Translations under genes and position numbers: made by a program
NCBI RefSeq assembly: GCF_028372415.1
Contig: NC_092874.1
Coordinates: 61,441,865 to 61,505,864 of the forward strand
Direction: 5' to 3'
Source of the DNA: Notamacropus eugenii
Lineage: Eukaryota; Chordata; Mammalia; Diprotodontia; Macropodidae
DNA: 64,000 nt
The notes under the pieces: model-generated
Databases searched by the model: none
Seen by the model: the letters and a program-made list of their open reading frames with translations, nothing else
Told to the model about the DNA's origin: nothing
Part shown: positions 42,245-54,732 of the stretch, piece by piece
How the letters are laid out: each line of letters opens with the position of its first letter
Position numbering within the stretch: the stretch's first letter is position 1

Positions 42245-43460
42245 TACTGAGTTGCTGTGACCTCCTTCTTCCTTAAATCTTTTGCACCTCTCTCTCCTTT
42301 AAGCAAAACCTCTGTACCATATAGTTATCGAGCTTACTTTCCCTCCCTATAAAATTCCTCTGTATTTGCTCCTTATTAAACTTATCAAAGTAATTTTAAA
42401 AAACTATTTGCCCTACTTAATTTAGTAATTCAGCAGATTTCACACACTATCAACCAGGGGTCACTTTGTCCTTCAAGACCAGTAATAATCAGTGGATCTA
42501 ATTTCAAGAGTTATTTCATATCTCTTGGGGAATTCTGGCATAGCCTCACACCCTATAAACGTGTGCAAAAGTACACCTGATCAATGTTTCTCTCCAAACT
42601 CGTTAGGATGAGAGCCTTGACTTCACATCAGCTACACATTGGCTAAAGATAGAAAAAGCCATTAGAAACATGCCTTAGTGCCTGCCTTCTCTTTATAATA
42701 TCTAGCAGCTTTTTAAAAATCTTACAAAACAGGAAAATGAATGCCACTTTGGCTTGATTTAGATGAGTATCTATTTCCCTGTGTCTCCTCACTCCACAAG
42801 GGTGCAAAGCTCATAAAGCATGGACTGCGAGGCTTTCTGTCTCTCATTTAAAATGACGAAGTGTTATTTCATGCTTGGAAATGGCTAGCACATTTTGTCA
42901 GCCTGAAAGAATTTTTGGCCAGGATGCTTTGTTGGGACCCATAGCTGTTAGCTGTTGCAGATGTCTGAAAAAACTTGGAATTCAGACTGGGTTGTTTGAC
43001 ATATTTAACTGACTGTTATGGTCAACAGAAACTGAGAATCTTCAGTTCCCATGGCACCTTTAATGCCCAAAAAACAAGGGAGAATTCGGTTTCCTCAGAA
43101 TGCCCATGGGCAATTCCATGACTGTGAATTACCCATCAATATTAATTAACATTGCCTAAGGGCCCAGGGGCTTTAGAGAGTCTGAAGAAAACATGGTTTC
43201 CTGCCATGGAAGGATTGAGAATCTAGAAGCCAAACACTTAACAGAGATAGGGTTTTTCGTGGGGTTCTTTGTGGAAATTTTATACTAGAGGGACTCCAGA
43301 AATTGTTATTTAGTGTTCACAAAATTGTAGGGGAGCACACCCCTCCTCTTTTGTCTTTCCAACAATATCACCAGTGAATTGAGCTGCCAATCTGCATCAG
43401 GCCAAGCAGCTATGGTGTCGTGAGTTATAACATTTCTTCAAAGCATAGCTCAGGCTACCT
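42245..43460. other. Intergenic, repeat-poor block
   Basis: No recognised repeat or gene over 1.2 kb. The stretch 42640-43150 is free of any low-complexity sequence. Confidence 0.4.
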
Positions 43461-43464
43461 CCTG

Positions 43465-43695
43465 CAAATTAATCAGCAAGGTTTTATAGAGTGCCTACTA
43501 TGTGCCAGGCACTGTGCTAGGAAATACAAAGACAAAAATGAAACAGTCTCTATCCTCAAAGACCTTACATTCTGCACGAAGGCTTTCCTGATCCCACTCC
43601 TCTCCCCCACCAATTATGAGCACCCTCTCTTTCTTGAAATAATTTGGTCTTATTTTGTTTATGTCACCCTTTGCAGAAGTGGCCTCCAAAGCTTA
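43465..43695 (+). mobile_element. MIR3-like piece followed by L2 3' piece
   Basis: 43465-43575 carries GAGTGCCTACTATGTGCCAGGCACTGTGCTAGG and the GTCTCTATCCTCAAAGACCTTACA end. 43580-43695 (TTCCTGATCCCACTCCTCTCCCCC, AATTATGAGCACCCTCTCTTTC) resembles an L2 terminal region. Confidence 0.55.
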
Positions 43696-43699
43696 CCTT

Positions 43700-46130
43700 T
43701 CTTCCTCTGCATTGTCTGGAGTGTAGGCTGAAAGAGATACGGGAGGCACATGGTTGAAATGCTGGATGTAGCAGGTACCTGTGAAAAGGGTACTTGTTGA
43801 AAAAAAGAAAAGAAAAGAGTACTTGTCAGAGTCAAGATCCGGTTCTTCCTTTCAGAGGCCCAGACTTTGTACTTTGGAATAGCTGCCTCTCTTTCTTCTT
43901 TTCAGACTTTCTTGTCAGAAAGGAATGCCCAGATAGGCACCATGGGATAGGGGAATTCCTTAGGACCAGCTGCCAATGTACTGAACCTCTTCATCACCTG
44001 GGAGGCAGCCTGGAGATGAGCTGAAGTCTGAGTTAAAATGAACAAATGGTGAGACCTAGACAGAGAAGCTGTAGCCTCAGAAGGACCCCATAATAGGGCA
44101 GAAGAAAAGCCTTGTCTTTGCACTTCACAATTATCAGTTAGTATGGGTCAAGTGGGAAAGAGCTGACTACCTAGTAGCTGATAGAAGTGGGTCTCCCTTC
44201 TAAAGGAGTCCAGGCCCTCAGCTGTTCTCTATTAGGTGAAACTGGTACTCACTGGAATGTAGCGTGTTGCCTGGATAACCACCCCAGTGTGTTGCAATTC
44301 TGAGAGGAATCCAAAACAATAGGGTTCCTTCATTTGCATTTATATTTCTCTCGGACTCCTGGACCATTTGTGATACAGACAAAATTCAGGATATAATATA
44401 TATAATATACTCTCTTACTGCTGCTACTACTGATATTACCGCTACATAATAGATACTTAATAAGTGTTTGTCACATGGAATATAAATGCAGACTTCTACT
44501 ACTAGTATGTGTCTACTGCTATCTCAACAGGGTAGACAACAATGACTACTAATCTGAGCAAAGCTAGGTAGATCTGACCCTTTGCAGGAAAACATCATAT
44601 GACTGTTTTCCTACTGTTAGAAACAGTGATTCCAACTTATACCAAATGCATTTCTGGCTCAGGAGAAGTTGAAAAATCTCTGATCCTTTCATTAAGGCAG
44701 CTGGTTACTGGAATTCTGGTGTGAAGCTATAAACATAGGACATAACAAACTGGATAAACAGTTCTGTTTGGGAGACACTAAATCCCAGTATTAAGAATAA
44801 GCCGGCACACACACGCACACACACACGTACACCCTGCTAGGTCTTTGAAGGATTTTGTAAACTTCTGTTTCTTGGTAACTACTGGTTATTTAAAGAAGGC
44901 CACAAAAAGTGGGTAGAGTATTTTTGGTATCCTCCACTACTTTGAGGGCTCATCTAGGCAATGAAACAAAGTTAAGACAGGTGGGGCTACCCTGGGACAG
45001 ACCCCCAGAAACCAAAAAGCATGCTTAGTGGATCTATGCCTCGCATGTGTTTAATTCTTAGTAATGATCCCTTTCTGAGTTGCCCCAGGTCCAAGAAAAC
45101 AACTTAGTACAAGTCTCTTGGGTCTAATGTCCAGAAAGCAATGCTTCTCTCTCTGCTTACCGCTGGATCTGGCTCTACCTATAAAAACTTTCAAGGAGGG
45201 GAGAAATATCCACTATCGCCCTTATAAATTTCTTAAAATCCATTTTGTTCATATCATAGGATCATTTATGGCTGGAATGAGGCACAGAGATTTAAATGAT
45301 TTCAAAGCCGTAAATAAAAACCCCATTATGCAGGGATTTTTTTCTAACCAGATCCACTGGGGGCATTGTAACTGCTACCAACTTCAAAGTGACCTAGAAA
45401 ATGTACATCCCAATAATCCTAAAATTCCTGTGGCTTCAGCTCACAATTTCATCATCTCTTAGAGCCTGGTTTTGTTCCCTTACTGTGTGAGAGGACCATA
45501 GACAGGTCTACTTGTCCTTCCAGGACAAGGTCTACTTGTCAGGAGAATACCCATGGCCTGAAAGGAGACAGCAGGCACCACTGGAGGTGTTTATTTCCTG
45601 GAAGGAAACTCCTGGCCTGGATGACTCAGGGCCTGCAGAGTATGACAATATTCACAATATATCTGAAAAGAAATAAGCCAAGAGCTTCCTCTTACCATGC
45701 CACCCTTGTGACTATCAACAGATCTTACACTCAGAGTCATAACTAGCATGGGACAAGTTTAGCTTTGACCCAGGACTCTGCCACTTTGGGAGCAGTGAAG
45801 AAAGGTTAATGGGCTTTCTCTCTGAGAAAGCAGGCTTCTAAAGAGTCCTCTTTGTGAGGACTTAATGCCTCATCTCACAGTCACTCAAAAGTCCAAGGCA
45901 CAAATGTTCCAGTAGGACTCTCTGAAGATTGAGCACTCTCTCCTAGTAGGACTGTATCCATAATAAATGATGCATAGTATTTCCATGCCAACTGCTGCCC
46001 CCACCAAAGAACTGTCCTTTATGCATACCCTAAGCCCACAGAAATTGAATGTCCTAGAGGAAGTTTTAGCTAGAGAATGAAAATGAGAGGACTACATAGC
46101 ATTTCTGTCTATACTGAACCTCAAAATTCT
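43700..46130. other. Intergenic, unassigned
   Basis: 2.4 kb without a gene. It holds a short GAAAAGAAAAG run at 43799-43818 and a CACACACGCACACACACAC run near 44806-44826. The 114-codon open frame at 45118-45462 has no recognisable domain and reads as chance. Confidence 0.4.
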
Positions 46131-46134
46131 CTTA

Positions 46135-46392
46135 TAAGTTCCTCTAGGTAGCTCAGTTGGTAGAGCACCGGGCTGGTAACTAGGAAGACTCATTCCTGAG
46201 TTTAAATCTGGTCTCAGATACTTACTGTGTAACTCTAGGCAAGTCATTTAACCCTGTTTGCCTCAGTTTCCCCATCTGTGAAATGAGCTGGAGAAGGAAA
46301 TGGCAAATGACTCCAGTATCTTTGCCAAGAAAATCCCAAAATGGAGTCATGAAATGTTGGATATGACTAAAATGATTCAACAACAACAACTA
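46135..46392 (+). mobile_element. tRNA-headed marsupial SINE (plus)
   Basis: Head TAGGTAGCTCAGTTGGTAGAGCACCGGGCTGG is strikingly tRNA-like, with a B-box-like CCTGAGTTTAAATCTGG. The body TGAGCTGGAGAAGGAAATGGC and AGTATCTTTGCCAAGAAAATCCC and the (CAA)n end complete it. This is the plus-strand form of the copies at 8306, 35545, 53222 and 55985. Confidence 0.9.
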
Positions 46393-46394
46393 AG

Positions 46395-46520
46395 TGTCTC
46401 ATAGCTAACTAGAGTATTTTTACATGCCAGGCACTGTGCTAAGTCTCGGAGATACAAATACGCGCAAAGTACACAGTCCTTCTCTTGAGGATCTTACAGT
46501 CTCTAATGGAAAGAAAACAC
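46395..46520 (+). mobile_element. MIR3-like SINE fragment
   Basis: ACATGCCAGGCACTGTGCTAAGTCTCGGAGATACAAATA then TCTTGAGGATCTTACAGTC. Confidence 0.65.
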
Positions 46521-46854
46521 ATAAAGAAGAGTTAGTAAAGAGGGTGGGCGGAAGCAGTCCAGAGGGTGAGTCAAGCCCATCATGAAAGTGATCATAGCTG
46601 GGGACCCTTACAAAATGGTGGTCAGGGATAGAGACTCACCAATCCTGAGAGCAAGCTCTAGGGCAAGGATGCCCCCCAGGGTGGGAAGGCTGCTGGTGAG
46701 GAGGTTAGAAAGTCCAGAAAGTGAGTTGAGTTAAGAAATTCAACCCTCCTTCTACTTTTCAGGATTTAATTCTTAAGTTCACCAAAGAATTTTATAGATG
46801 CTATGGGGATAAATAAGTAAATACATAAATATCCTGTTATTTAAAAAAAATCAC

Positions 46855-47105
46855 TGATATAGTATAGCAGAAAGAATGCTAAAGTTAGTCAAAAAACTCA
46901 GAGTTAGGAAACCTACCTTTATATTTCTTGCAAGGCGAATGTCTTCCAACAAGTCAGTCACTTCACCCCCTTAATCCTCAGTATCCTAGAAAATGGGCAT
47001 AATAATCCTTGCTTTGCTTTGCCTTATGGGATCATTACAAACAAAATACCTTGTAAACCTTAAAGATTTACATAAATGACACTATGATCACTAATGTTTT
47101 TGTGT
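46855..47105 (+). mobile_element. MIR SINE
   Basis: ATAGTATAGCAGAAAGAATGC, AAGTCAGTCACTTCACCCCC, AGAAAATGGGCATAATAATCC, GCCTTATGGGATCATTACAAA and CTTGTAAACCTTAAAG: complete but diverged. Confidence 0.7.
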
Positions 47106-47644
47106 TTACTTTTCACTCCTATTTATTTGCTGCTGAAGATCCGAATTTTATCATAATAGACAATTTAATGAATTCTAAATTGCATAATTTGCCTGATCTA
47201 TACCATAGCAAATTTGATTACTTAAACAGCTTTCCAATATCTTTCTGATTATTCACATACTCAGTGTTAGCCAAGTGCTTGGCCATGAGACCTACTTAAA
47301 AGTAGTGCACAGCTGCCCTCTTGTGTCTCTTTCATATAATTAAATCTATTAAAAAAAACTATTGGAAATTCAATTAGTTAAAAGTTTTTAAAGGTCACCA
47401 TCTGCCATCATTCTTTTTTTGTCTATAATTGAAATCCTAAATAGTAGCTTATTATGCAAAATAAAAAAGTTATAACTATCTCTACTTCAATATGCAAGCA
47501 TGATTTTTTTGGTATGAACACTGAAATATTTCTAATATAAAATCATTTTTCTCTGCTCGAACATTCTGTCAGCCAAATCAAAGGTCTTAATGTGATTGTT
47601 TTAATGCTATACCCATCAATTAATATTTCTTGAGTTCCTGTGGA

Positions 47645-47825
47645 TTCATGAACTCATACTATATAAGGTTTACAGAATACTTTTTTTCATACTAACCAAG
47701 TATAAATAGTATAAGTATGATTCTATCCATTTGACAGAGGAGGAAACTGAGGCTTAGAGGGGCTCAATGGATTACTCCTGATCACATAGCTAGTAAATGT
47801 TGGAAGAAGGAGTCAAATTTAACGA
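47645..47825 (-). mobile_element. MIR-like SINE (minus)
   Basis: CCATTTGACAGAGGAGGAAACTGAGGCTTAGAGGGGC, then GATCACATAGCTAGTAAATG. Confidence 0.65.
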
Positions 47826-47829
47826 ACTA

Positions 47830-48795
47830 TTTTCACATAACCAGTTTATCATTGCGTGGTCCCTATTCCCACCCTCAGGAGAAAAATAAAATTTAAAAAT
47901 TCTTCCTTTTTTGACAGAGGACAGGAGCAATCTAAACAGAGTTCTCAATTCTACATTTACTGGTCTAGTTTGCTGCTCCAGTCCAAGTATGTCTTTAGAT
48001 GTGTGTCTCTAAAACAGAAACCTGCGCACAATTTTCAGTACATGGTTTTCTCCCAGATGAATCATTAACTTTACAGTCTGCTATTTAGAAGTTCTTTGCT
48101 ATACTCTGAGGAATATTGAGTTACCATAATAGGCAAAGTGCCTGATGAGCCTTGCGGGACATGTGAGTTGGTCAGTCATAGGCCTTGAAGCCTCGCTACA
48201 GAATCCAATGTTGACGAGCTTCAGAATACAACAATATAAGTCCAAATATAGGCCATTCAAAAAATTCAGACAGTATCCTGAAAATGACATATGATGAAAT
48301 GAAAAAGCAAAACAACACCTAAGTACAAATCAAAAAATAAACCAATTATAAACCACTCTCAAGCCAAATTTGGTGGTGATGAGATTGCATGGGAGGTCGG
48401 AATGTTACTTATATTCGGACTGGGATAACATCTCAGTTGGGCTTTTCTCATTTCTGGAAGCTTTCTGCTCAGTTCTCCCAAATGCAGCCATTTTTAGCCT
48501 AACCCTGACTCTTCCTAGATGCCCTAAAATATGACTTTTTCTCTTAGTTCTATCTTGGCCTTGAATCCAAAGTAGAGTTCAACTTCATTAGTCCCTCAGG
48601 AATAATACGAAAGCAAATGTCTTTCTGTTTAGTATTTCCAGGTCTCTGTCTCCTCTTTCTCCCCAAGCCATATCTCCGAAGTGGCTTTAAATTAAGATAC
48701 TTCATCATCTCAATTTGTTCACACTCCATCCCTTCCTGGATTTCACAAGCTCATAGTTCAAGTGTTCAAAGGACTTCAGCAGCCATCTAGTCAAA
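47830..48795. other. Intergenic, unassigned
   Basis: No gene or nameable repeat; minor open frames only. Confidence 0.4.
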
Positions 48796-48796
48796 G

Positions 48797-49010
48797 GGCT
48801 TCTTAATCTAGGAGCCATGGACCCATTGTTTCAGCAGATGGGGGGAAAAGATTATATTTTTACTTTAGTATAAATTCCTTTTGAAATACTGTGTATTTTA
48901 TGAATTTAAAATCTTTTTTTTGGAGGTGTCCTTAAGTGTTCATAGGTTTCAAAGTCCATAGACTTTCAAAGGGGTCCATGTCATAAAAGAGGTTAACAAA
49001 AGAATTCCCA
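48797..49010. mobile_element. Nonautonomous DNA transposon-like repeat
   Basis: CTTCTTAATCTAGGAGCCATGGACCC at the left and GGGGTCCATGTCATAAAAGAGGTTAAC at the right form imperfect inverted ends around an AT-rich middle. The layout fits a short hAT-type or similar MITE. A related left end (CTTCTTCACC...TTTCATGGAACC) occurs at 54733. Confidence 0.5.
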
Positions 49011-49019
49011 CAGCTTTTC

Positions 49020-49180
49020 TCTTGTCCTTTGTGGAAAGAGCATGGGACAAAGTAGGCAGACCAAGATTCTGATCCAGGCTCAGCTATAAACTGATCATGT
49101 TGCCTTAGACCAGTCTGTTGACCTCTTTACATCTCAGTTTTCTGTCTGGAATTCTGGGATTCTGACACAATTATAAATTT
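49020..49180 (+). mobile_element. MIR SINE
   Basis: TGGAAAGAGCATGGGACAAAG, CCAAGATTCTGATCCAGGCTC, CCAGTCTGTTGACCTCTTTACATCTCAGTTTTC. Confidence 0.6.
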
Positions 49181-49322
49181 GTCTGATCTTACTACTGACC
49201 TCCATCCTATTAGCTGAACTCTTCCCAGTTATAAATGTGTAAATCCCCTTTACATGAATCACATAGATTTTTTTTCCTGTAGCAGACAAGGGTATCCATA
49301 ATGAAGCTTTACATGGACGGAT

Positions 49323-49324
<2 letters not shown>

Positions 49325-49358
<34 letters not shown>
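49325..49358 (+). repeat. (AC)17 microsatellite
   Basis: A perfect run of AC dinucleotides. Confidence 0.95.
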
Positions 49359-49359
<1 letters not shown>

Positions 49360-49361
<2 letters not shown>

Positions 49362-49970
49362 CCTTTCTACTTCTAAGTCTTAACACATCATGAGCAAGAG
49401 TCACAAATTCAACCTGTGACAACTCCCACAGCACATAACTTGTTCTCAACAAACATTTGTTGAAGAGAAAAATAAGTAAAGTTCTAAAAAGGTAAGCAAT
49501 CTAGAAGCTATGTAGCCCCCAAAAGCATCTCAATAGGAGGGCCACGAGAGATTTTGCTTTGGGGCCACATAGCAGCTCAGATCACTATCCTGAAATAAGT
49601 TAAGATGGCACAAAGGCTGAATATAGAAGGAAAAAAAAACCTATTTGTTCCCTGCATTTGTAGCCAACATACATTGAGCTTCACCTAAAGAACCTTAAAG
49701 AGAAGATGATAGCAAATTGCTAACTTGGCTGTGAATGTTCTGGACACCATCAACACTTCTACTGTTCCAAAGGTCGTTCCCTACTGACAACAAGATCAAA
49801 AGTGGGCAACTTTCCTGTGATTCCTTTCCTTAATTCTCCCAGCTAGTACCTGACTGCATCACCCACTGTCACGAAGTAGCTATTGTGGCCTTAAAGGATG
49901 ATGGTGGATAATTGTAAAGACGTACTGGTTCTGTTTTTCCACTTCAAGGAAATTTGAAACAGGCTAACCA
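49360..49970. other. Intergenic, unassigned
   Basis: Nothing recognisable over about 600 bases. Confidence 0.4.
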
Positions 49971-49974
49971 AGAG

Positions 49975-50200
49975 AGGCAGTTTATACAGTGGAAAGAGCA
50001 TTATACTGGAAGATAGGAAGTCTGGATTTTATTCTTTTTTCCCCTCCTTCCCACTAAATCACTATGTGACCTTGAGTAAAGTACTTAACCTCTCTAAATC
50101 TAAGTTGCCTCATCTGTAAAATGAGACACACTTGCTAGCCTGAAAGCAGAGGGCTGGATGAGATGATATCTTAACATCTCTGATTCTAAGTAAGATTTTT
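49975..50200 (+). mobile_element. MIR SINE
   Basis: GGCAGTTTATACAGTGGAAAGAGC, TGTGACCTTGAGTAAAGTAC, TTGCCTCATCTGTAAAATGAGAC, GCTGGATGAGATGATATCTTAACATC. A T/C-rich insertion (TTTTTTCCCCTCC) lies near 50035-50050. Confidence 0.8.
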
Positions 50201-50809
50201 ACTGGAAAATCAGATATACTTTCTAACCAATGTGTCTCAACTTTGGTGGTAGCTGGACCACACATGGTATCCAGTGAACTCCATGCTCCATTCCCAATCC
50301 TCTGATCAACTCAATTATCTGATACTTTTGTTTGAACAAAGAGAAGCTTAGGGTATTTCATGGAATCCTGAGTTCCTATTATTCCACTCGAACTAACACA
50401 AGCATGAAGAAAAATCTCAATGTTTTCCAGATGTCCTGGGTTTTAGAAGGCTATGGCTTGTGAAAGGAAGATGAAACCAAGATGTAGAAATGCTGCATTA
50501 TTTTATGGAAATACTCAAGCTGCCCATGACTTAAAAGGCCAGATGAAGCCTCTATGGCCAAACTCAAGGAGGCTTCATTTTCTGATCCCAGAATATTTCT
50601 TGAAAAATTCAACTTGATGCTTATTTGAATTTTTCATCCAAGTAAGGACATCCTTAGATCTCCAATGATTCTTTTAACCTTTTCTATGATGATTTAACTA
50701 CCATTCCATTATAGCCTCAGAGGAAGGTAAGTTCTAGAAAACTTGTTAGTTATTAACCAAATTCTCACCAATGATAACAGATTACTCATAAACATGTTCT
50801 AGGTCCTCT

Positions 50810-50985
50810 AGGATAGGGACAGACTGTGATATCATTTGTACAGGGAACTCCCCAGTGAGGGAACATCTTCTATTAGTATAGGACTAGAGAGGGATGAAGG
50901 GGCAGAGCCACTGTGGGTTAGAGGCAAGACGTGAACTCAGATCTTCCTGATCCAGCCTCTATCTACTATGTTGTGTTGTCTGTCT
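50810..50985 (-). mobile_element. MIR-like SINE (minus)
   Basis: GTACAGGGAACTCCCCAGTGAGGG matches the 3293 and 54868 copies. GAACTCAGATCTTCCTGATCC ends it in inverted B-box text. Confidence 0.55.
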
Positions 50986-51564
50986 TGTAGGAAAGTACCC
51001 CCTCACCTCTAGGGAGTGTAGTTCACTAATTAAGATTTTCATATTTTGTCTATGGTTGAAGTAATAGAAGGTCAACTTAGAGATACTTCTAAGGGAAATA
51101 GTTCCATCATATGTCCAAAGTTGGAAAGGAAATAACTATCAATTCATGCCATGCTTGGTTATCTTGCCTTGTAGGGTTCATGAAGTGTTAAAAAAAAAGA
51201 CCACTTTGAACATAAGTACTGCTTATGTGCCAATATCTATTATAAAGAATGTGGAGAAACACTGCCAAGAACTTAACAAAAGCCTCCAAACCAAGTCAAT
51301 AATATGCCTCTGGATTAAAGTCACTGACTATCAAAGCATATTATTGATTTGATGAAGAGGAGAGCAGTAAAATCTAGCCTAGTTACCAATAAAGAATGTG
51401 AAGTCACAGTGCTACCATTTCTCTGGAGCAATGAGGCATCTGGCAAGGGACTGGAAGAGATTGCCAGAGAGTCAACAGGGAAGTAAAGAACTGCTGAAGC
51501 TTTCCCTGAAATTATGGTCTGGGAAAATTAGTCATCAATCAGAAGAGCAGGGTTCTAGAGGAGG

Positions 51565-51720
51565 CAGGTGCTATTATTTTACAGATGAGGAAACTGAGAT
51601 TTGGAGAAGTAGTGAGAGATGATTTCAGTGTTGGACTTCCTGATGTCATGTTGAATGGAGTTAAAAGAATTCATGCTACATTTGAAATCAGATAATCTGG
51701 GTTCAGATCTAGGCTCTTCC
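51565..51720. mobile_element. MIR fragments
   Basis: ATTTTACAGATGAGGAAACTGAG (inverted core) then GAAATCAGATAATCTGGGTTCAG (plus-strand piece). Confidence 0.5.
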
Positions 51721-51732
51721 TCCATATGTGTG

Positions 51733-52044
51733 TGTTTATCCTTCATTGCCGAAGAAGACCATGCCATCAGAGAAATAATGGCATGACTTGCGCTTGACTT
51801 TGTTTTGAGTGAGGGAGGGCTGTGGAAGGTCACCAACCTCACTTCTCCTCCAGAGCCATCTGAATTCAATGACCAGATATTCATCAGGATGACTGGAGAT
51901 GACCCAGGATGAGGCAATTGGGGTTAAGTGACTTGCCCAAGGTCACACAGCTAGTGAGTGTCAAATGTCTGAGGTAACATTTGAACTCAGGTCCTCCTGA
52001 CTTCTGCACTGGTGCTCTATCCACTGCACCACCTAGCTGCCCCT
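51733..52044 (-). mobile_element. Long tRNA-headed marsupial SINE (minus)
   Basis: An inverted full-length copy of the SINE at 18683-18993. The plus strand reads from the inverted tail (CCTTCATTGCCGAAGAAGACCATGCC) through GGCTGTGGAAGGTCACC, GATGACCCAGGATGAGG, GGTCACACAGCTAGTGAG to the inverted head CACTGCACCACCTAGCTGCCCC. Flanks CTCCATATGTGTG and CTCCATACATGTA may be a decayed target-site duplication. Confidence 0.9.
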
Positions 52045-52159
52045 TCTCCATACATGTAATCTTAGGCAAACAAAGTGAAGGGGAGAGATCTAACCAAATA
52101 GATTGCCTCCAAGATCTCTTGAAGTTTTAAATCTATGATCATATGAGCCTTAGTTTTGA

Positions 52160-52335
52160 TTGGTTGGTTGGTTGCTGTCCTTTGTTCTTGAAGAGGACCA
52201 AAATTGTATCACTATGCTAGAGTCAACTTGTAATGTGTCCAACTGTGGCTGATCAAACCAATATGAGCTGGAAAGGTTTTATCACACGTTGGCCACAAAC
52301 AGTCTGTGTGAACATTTGGGGTGGCTCCTAAAAGG
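52160..52335 (-). mobile_element. LINE ORF tail with C2H-type finger (copy C)
   Basis: The minus strand reads W-P-T-C-D-K-T-F-P-A-H-I-G-L-I-S-H-S-W-T-H; the second Cys and both His are kept while the first Cys is Trp. It ends with a GGTCCTCTTCAAGAACAAAGGACAGCAACC tail that links it to copies A and B. It lies about 115 bases from the SINE at 51733-52044 in the same orientation. Confidence 0.65.
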
Positions 52336-52339
52336 AAAG

Positions 52340-53218
52340 TAACTTCTCATAGAAGTAGATGAAACACCGTGATGATGAAAACATTCAGATACAATCCAGG
52401 CTTCATTTCAGACATTTCTACTGCTCTGAGACACCACCTGATCACCCTAAAGAGAAGTTTGAGAGTCCCAAGAGAAACACCGAGGATTTAATCTATTTGA
52501 AAATAACTCAGAAGACTCTTTGGTGAGAGAAGGAGGAAGAGAGAGAGGGAAGTGTTAATATTTTACTGGATTCTAATCTCTCTCAAATCTAACCTCTGGA
52601 TCAAGGTACCTTGACCTTATAGGTCTCTGAACTGATTGAATTAACTTTCAGAAATCAATACCTAGTCACATACTATCTGTATCCTCCCCATTTTTTTTAT
52701 TTTTTATTTTTTTTGCTATTACCACAATCCCCTGGTGTCCTAGAAACAACATACATAAATTCTTTACTTTCTTACCAGGGCTGCCACACAGTCCAAAAGA
52801 GTGTATTTTCTTGCTTCGATACATGAGTCAATATGTAAATTTAGAAATAATATGCAAAGGTATGGTTGCCAAAGTTTATAAAATAATTCTCTGCAGGCTG
52901 GGAAATTGCCAGTTGACTGTTCAGTACTGAACAATACAAAATGTCAAGTTGATTCCTTCCGCCCCCCTACAAGTCTCATTCTTCTAGGGTTCTAGGCACA
53001 TTCTGACACTCCGCCCACCCAAATGGAATAACTTCTCAACTGAATAAACGTGCTCCCCTTTCATAACATGGAATTAATCTACGTGAGTGCTTCTGGTAAC
53101 ATTTATTCAGACACTCTATAATCCCATACTCATTCTCAGGCAAGTGCGAGGCTTCCTTTCCTGAGATTTGGGAGCTCTAACCACACCATCCTACTTAATC
53201 AGGATGTAAATTACAAGA
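52340..53218. other. Intergenic, unassigned
   Basis: No gene or named repeat. A T-rich run lies at 52692-52714. Confidence 0.4.
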
Positions 53219-53221
53219 TTT

Positions 53222-53470
53222 GCTGCTGCTCAGTCATTTTAATTATGTCCGACTCTTCATGACCCCATTTGGACTTTTCTTGGCAGAGGTACTGGAGTGG
53301 TTTGCCATTTTCTTCTCCAACTCATTTTACAGATGAGGAAACTGAGGCAAACAGGATTAAGTGACTTGTCCATGGTTACACAGGTAGTAAGTGTCCGAGA
53401 CCAGATATGAATTCAGGAAGATGAGCTTTCCAGGCCCAACAGTCTACCCACTGCATCACCTAACTGCCCA
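53222..53470 (-). mobile_element. tRNA-headed marsupial SINE (minus)
   Basis: GCTGCTGCTCAGTCATTTTAATTATGTCCGACTCTTCATGACCCC, TTCTCCAACTCATTTTACAG, AGGCAAACAGGATTAAGTGAC, ACCCACTGCATCACCTAACTGCCC. Confidence 0.9.
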
Positions 53471-53599
53471 AATTACTAGATTATGGCATCACAAATTTTA
53501 AAGTTGGAAAAGAAGCTGAAAAAAGTTGGAAAAAAGGTCACTAGTTCAACACTCTCATTCAAGAGTTGTCTTTTGTACGGCTTTGCCAAAAAGCATATG

Positions 53600-54730
53600 A
53601 CCTTGTGATAGTTGTAGATGTGTCATTTACCTTTTCTCTACCAACCCATTGAAAGGTAAATGATTGCATTCCATCCAATTTGAATATATTTTTTCTAAAC
53701 TTATAAAATTTGTTAACCTACTAAATTTATCTGATATTGACAACTTCCTATCTTTTGTACTGAAATAGATTTGAAGCAAAAGTCCTGCTGAGACTCTTTT
53801 AATTTGCCAATAACAGCAATTCTGAGTAGACTTTGATGAACAATGTTCTCTTGGTGATAGGAATCCCCCCCCCAGAATTATGCTGCTTTCTAGAACTATA
53901 TTTATAGCAATAGGAACCTCACTAGAATTCATCCTAGGTTTTAAAATAATTACAAACTTTTCCATTGATATGATGCCTTTGCTCTTTATCAAATAATGAT
54001 GTCTCTAAGAAAGGAAATACATCATACCCAAATTTTGTGATACTGATGTGCAAAATCATTCATCTAGACAAATATCATGCCTTCCTTTAAGCTATGGTAG
54101 TGAAGCTTTTAAGAAATCAGGGCTTATGTGTGCATCTATAAAGATAAAAATGTGATCTATATGACCCATTGTGCTGTCAGTAGTCTTTCAGAATAATTTT
54201 ATAGCCCCTGAAAATGTAATTCATCAGTCCGTTGTCGTATTCTGTAGGCAAGGTGGTTGAAAAGTTTGAGATGGGGGTTTTTTCATGACTTTTATCATTA
54301 TGTGTACATGGTGAAAAACCTCTGCTGTAGTGAGTGGAGTTAGCTATTTGGGTTTTCTTTGCCACTTATGTGAATGAATCACTGAACTGATTAGATTGCA
54401 TCATTATCAAACAGATCAAGACACTCAGCCATGGCAAACTTACCTTCTTGGCTGTTCTGGCTGGGAGGATTCCCTGAGAGCATTTCTTTTCATTTGTAGG
54501 GAAAAATAAGGAGGGGGAGAGTTTGGTTCTGCAGGTTCCATATTGCAGTAAGCCAGCCTCTTGCCTTTTCGGCTGTCCATGGTGCATTAATGTGGTTGCC
54601 AAGACTTCTTTGGAAGAAAACTCTCATCTCCATTATGTTTGCTCAGCTGGACACAAAGTGGAAGCAGGGAGGAAGAAACACGAAGTAGAGGGCTTTGTGC
54701 CAAGATATTTTAGTAGGATGTCCTAGAACA
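53600..54730. other. Intergenic, unassigned
   Basis: About 1.1 kb without a recognised repeat apart from a C10 run at 53866-53875. Open frames are short and unremarkable. Confidence 0.4.
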
Positions 54731-54732
54731 GG

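Noticed and set aside
45118..45462. 114-codon open frame in intergenic DNA
   Set aside because: No domain, signal, repeat or splice context; the length is possible by chance in a 64-kb window.
46138..46210. Possible genuine tRNA gene
   Set aside because: The head is tRNA-like but continues into a SINE body with a MIR-like core and CAA tail; no closed acceptor stem was seen.
49134..49358. Minus-strand frame starting with Cys-Val repeats
   Set aside because: Produced by the (AC)17 tract.
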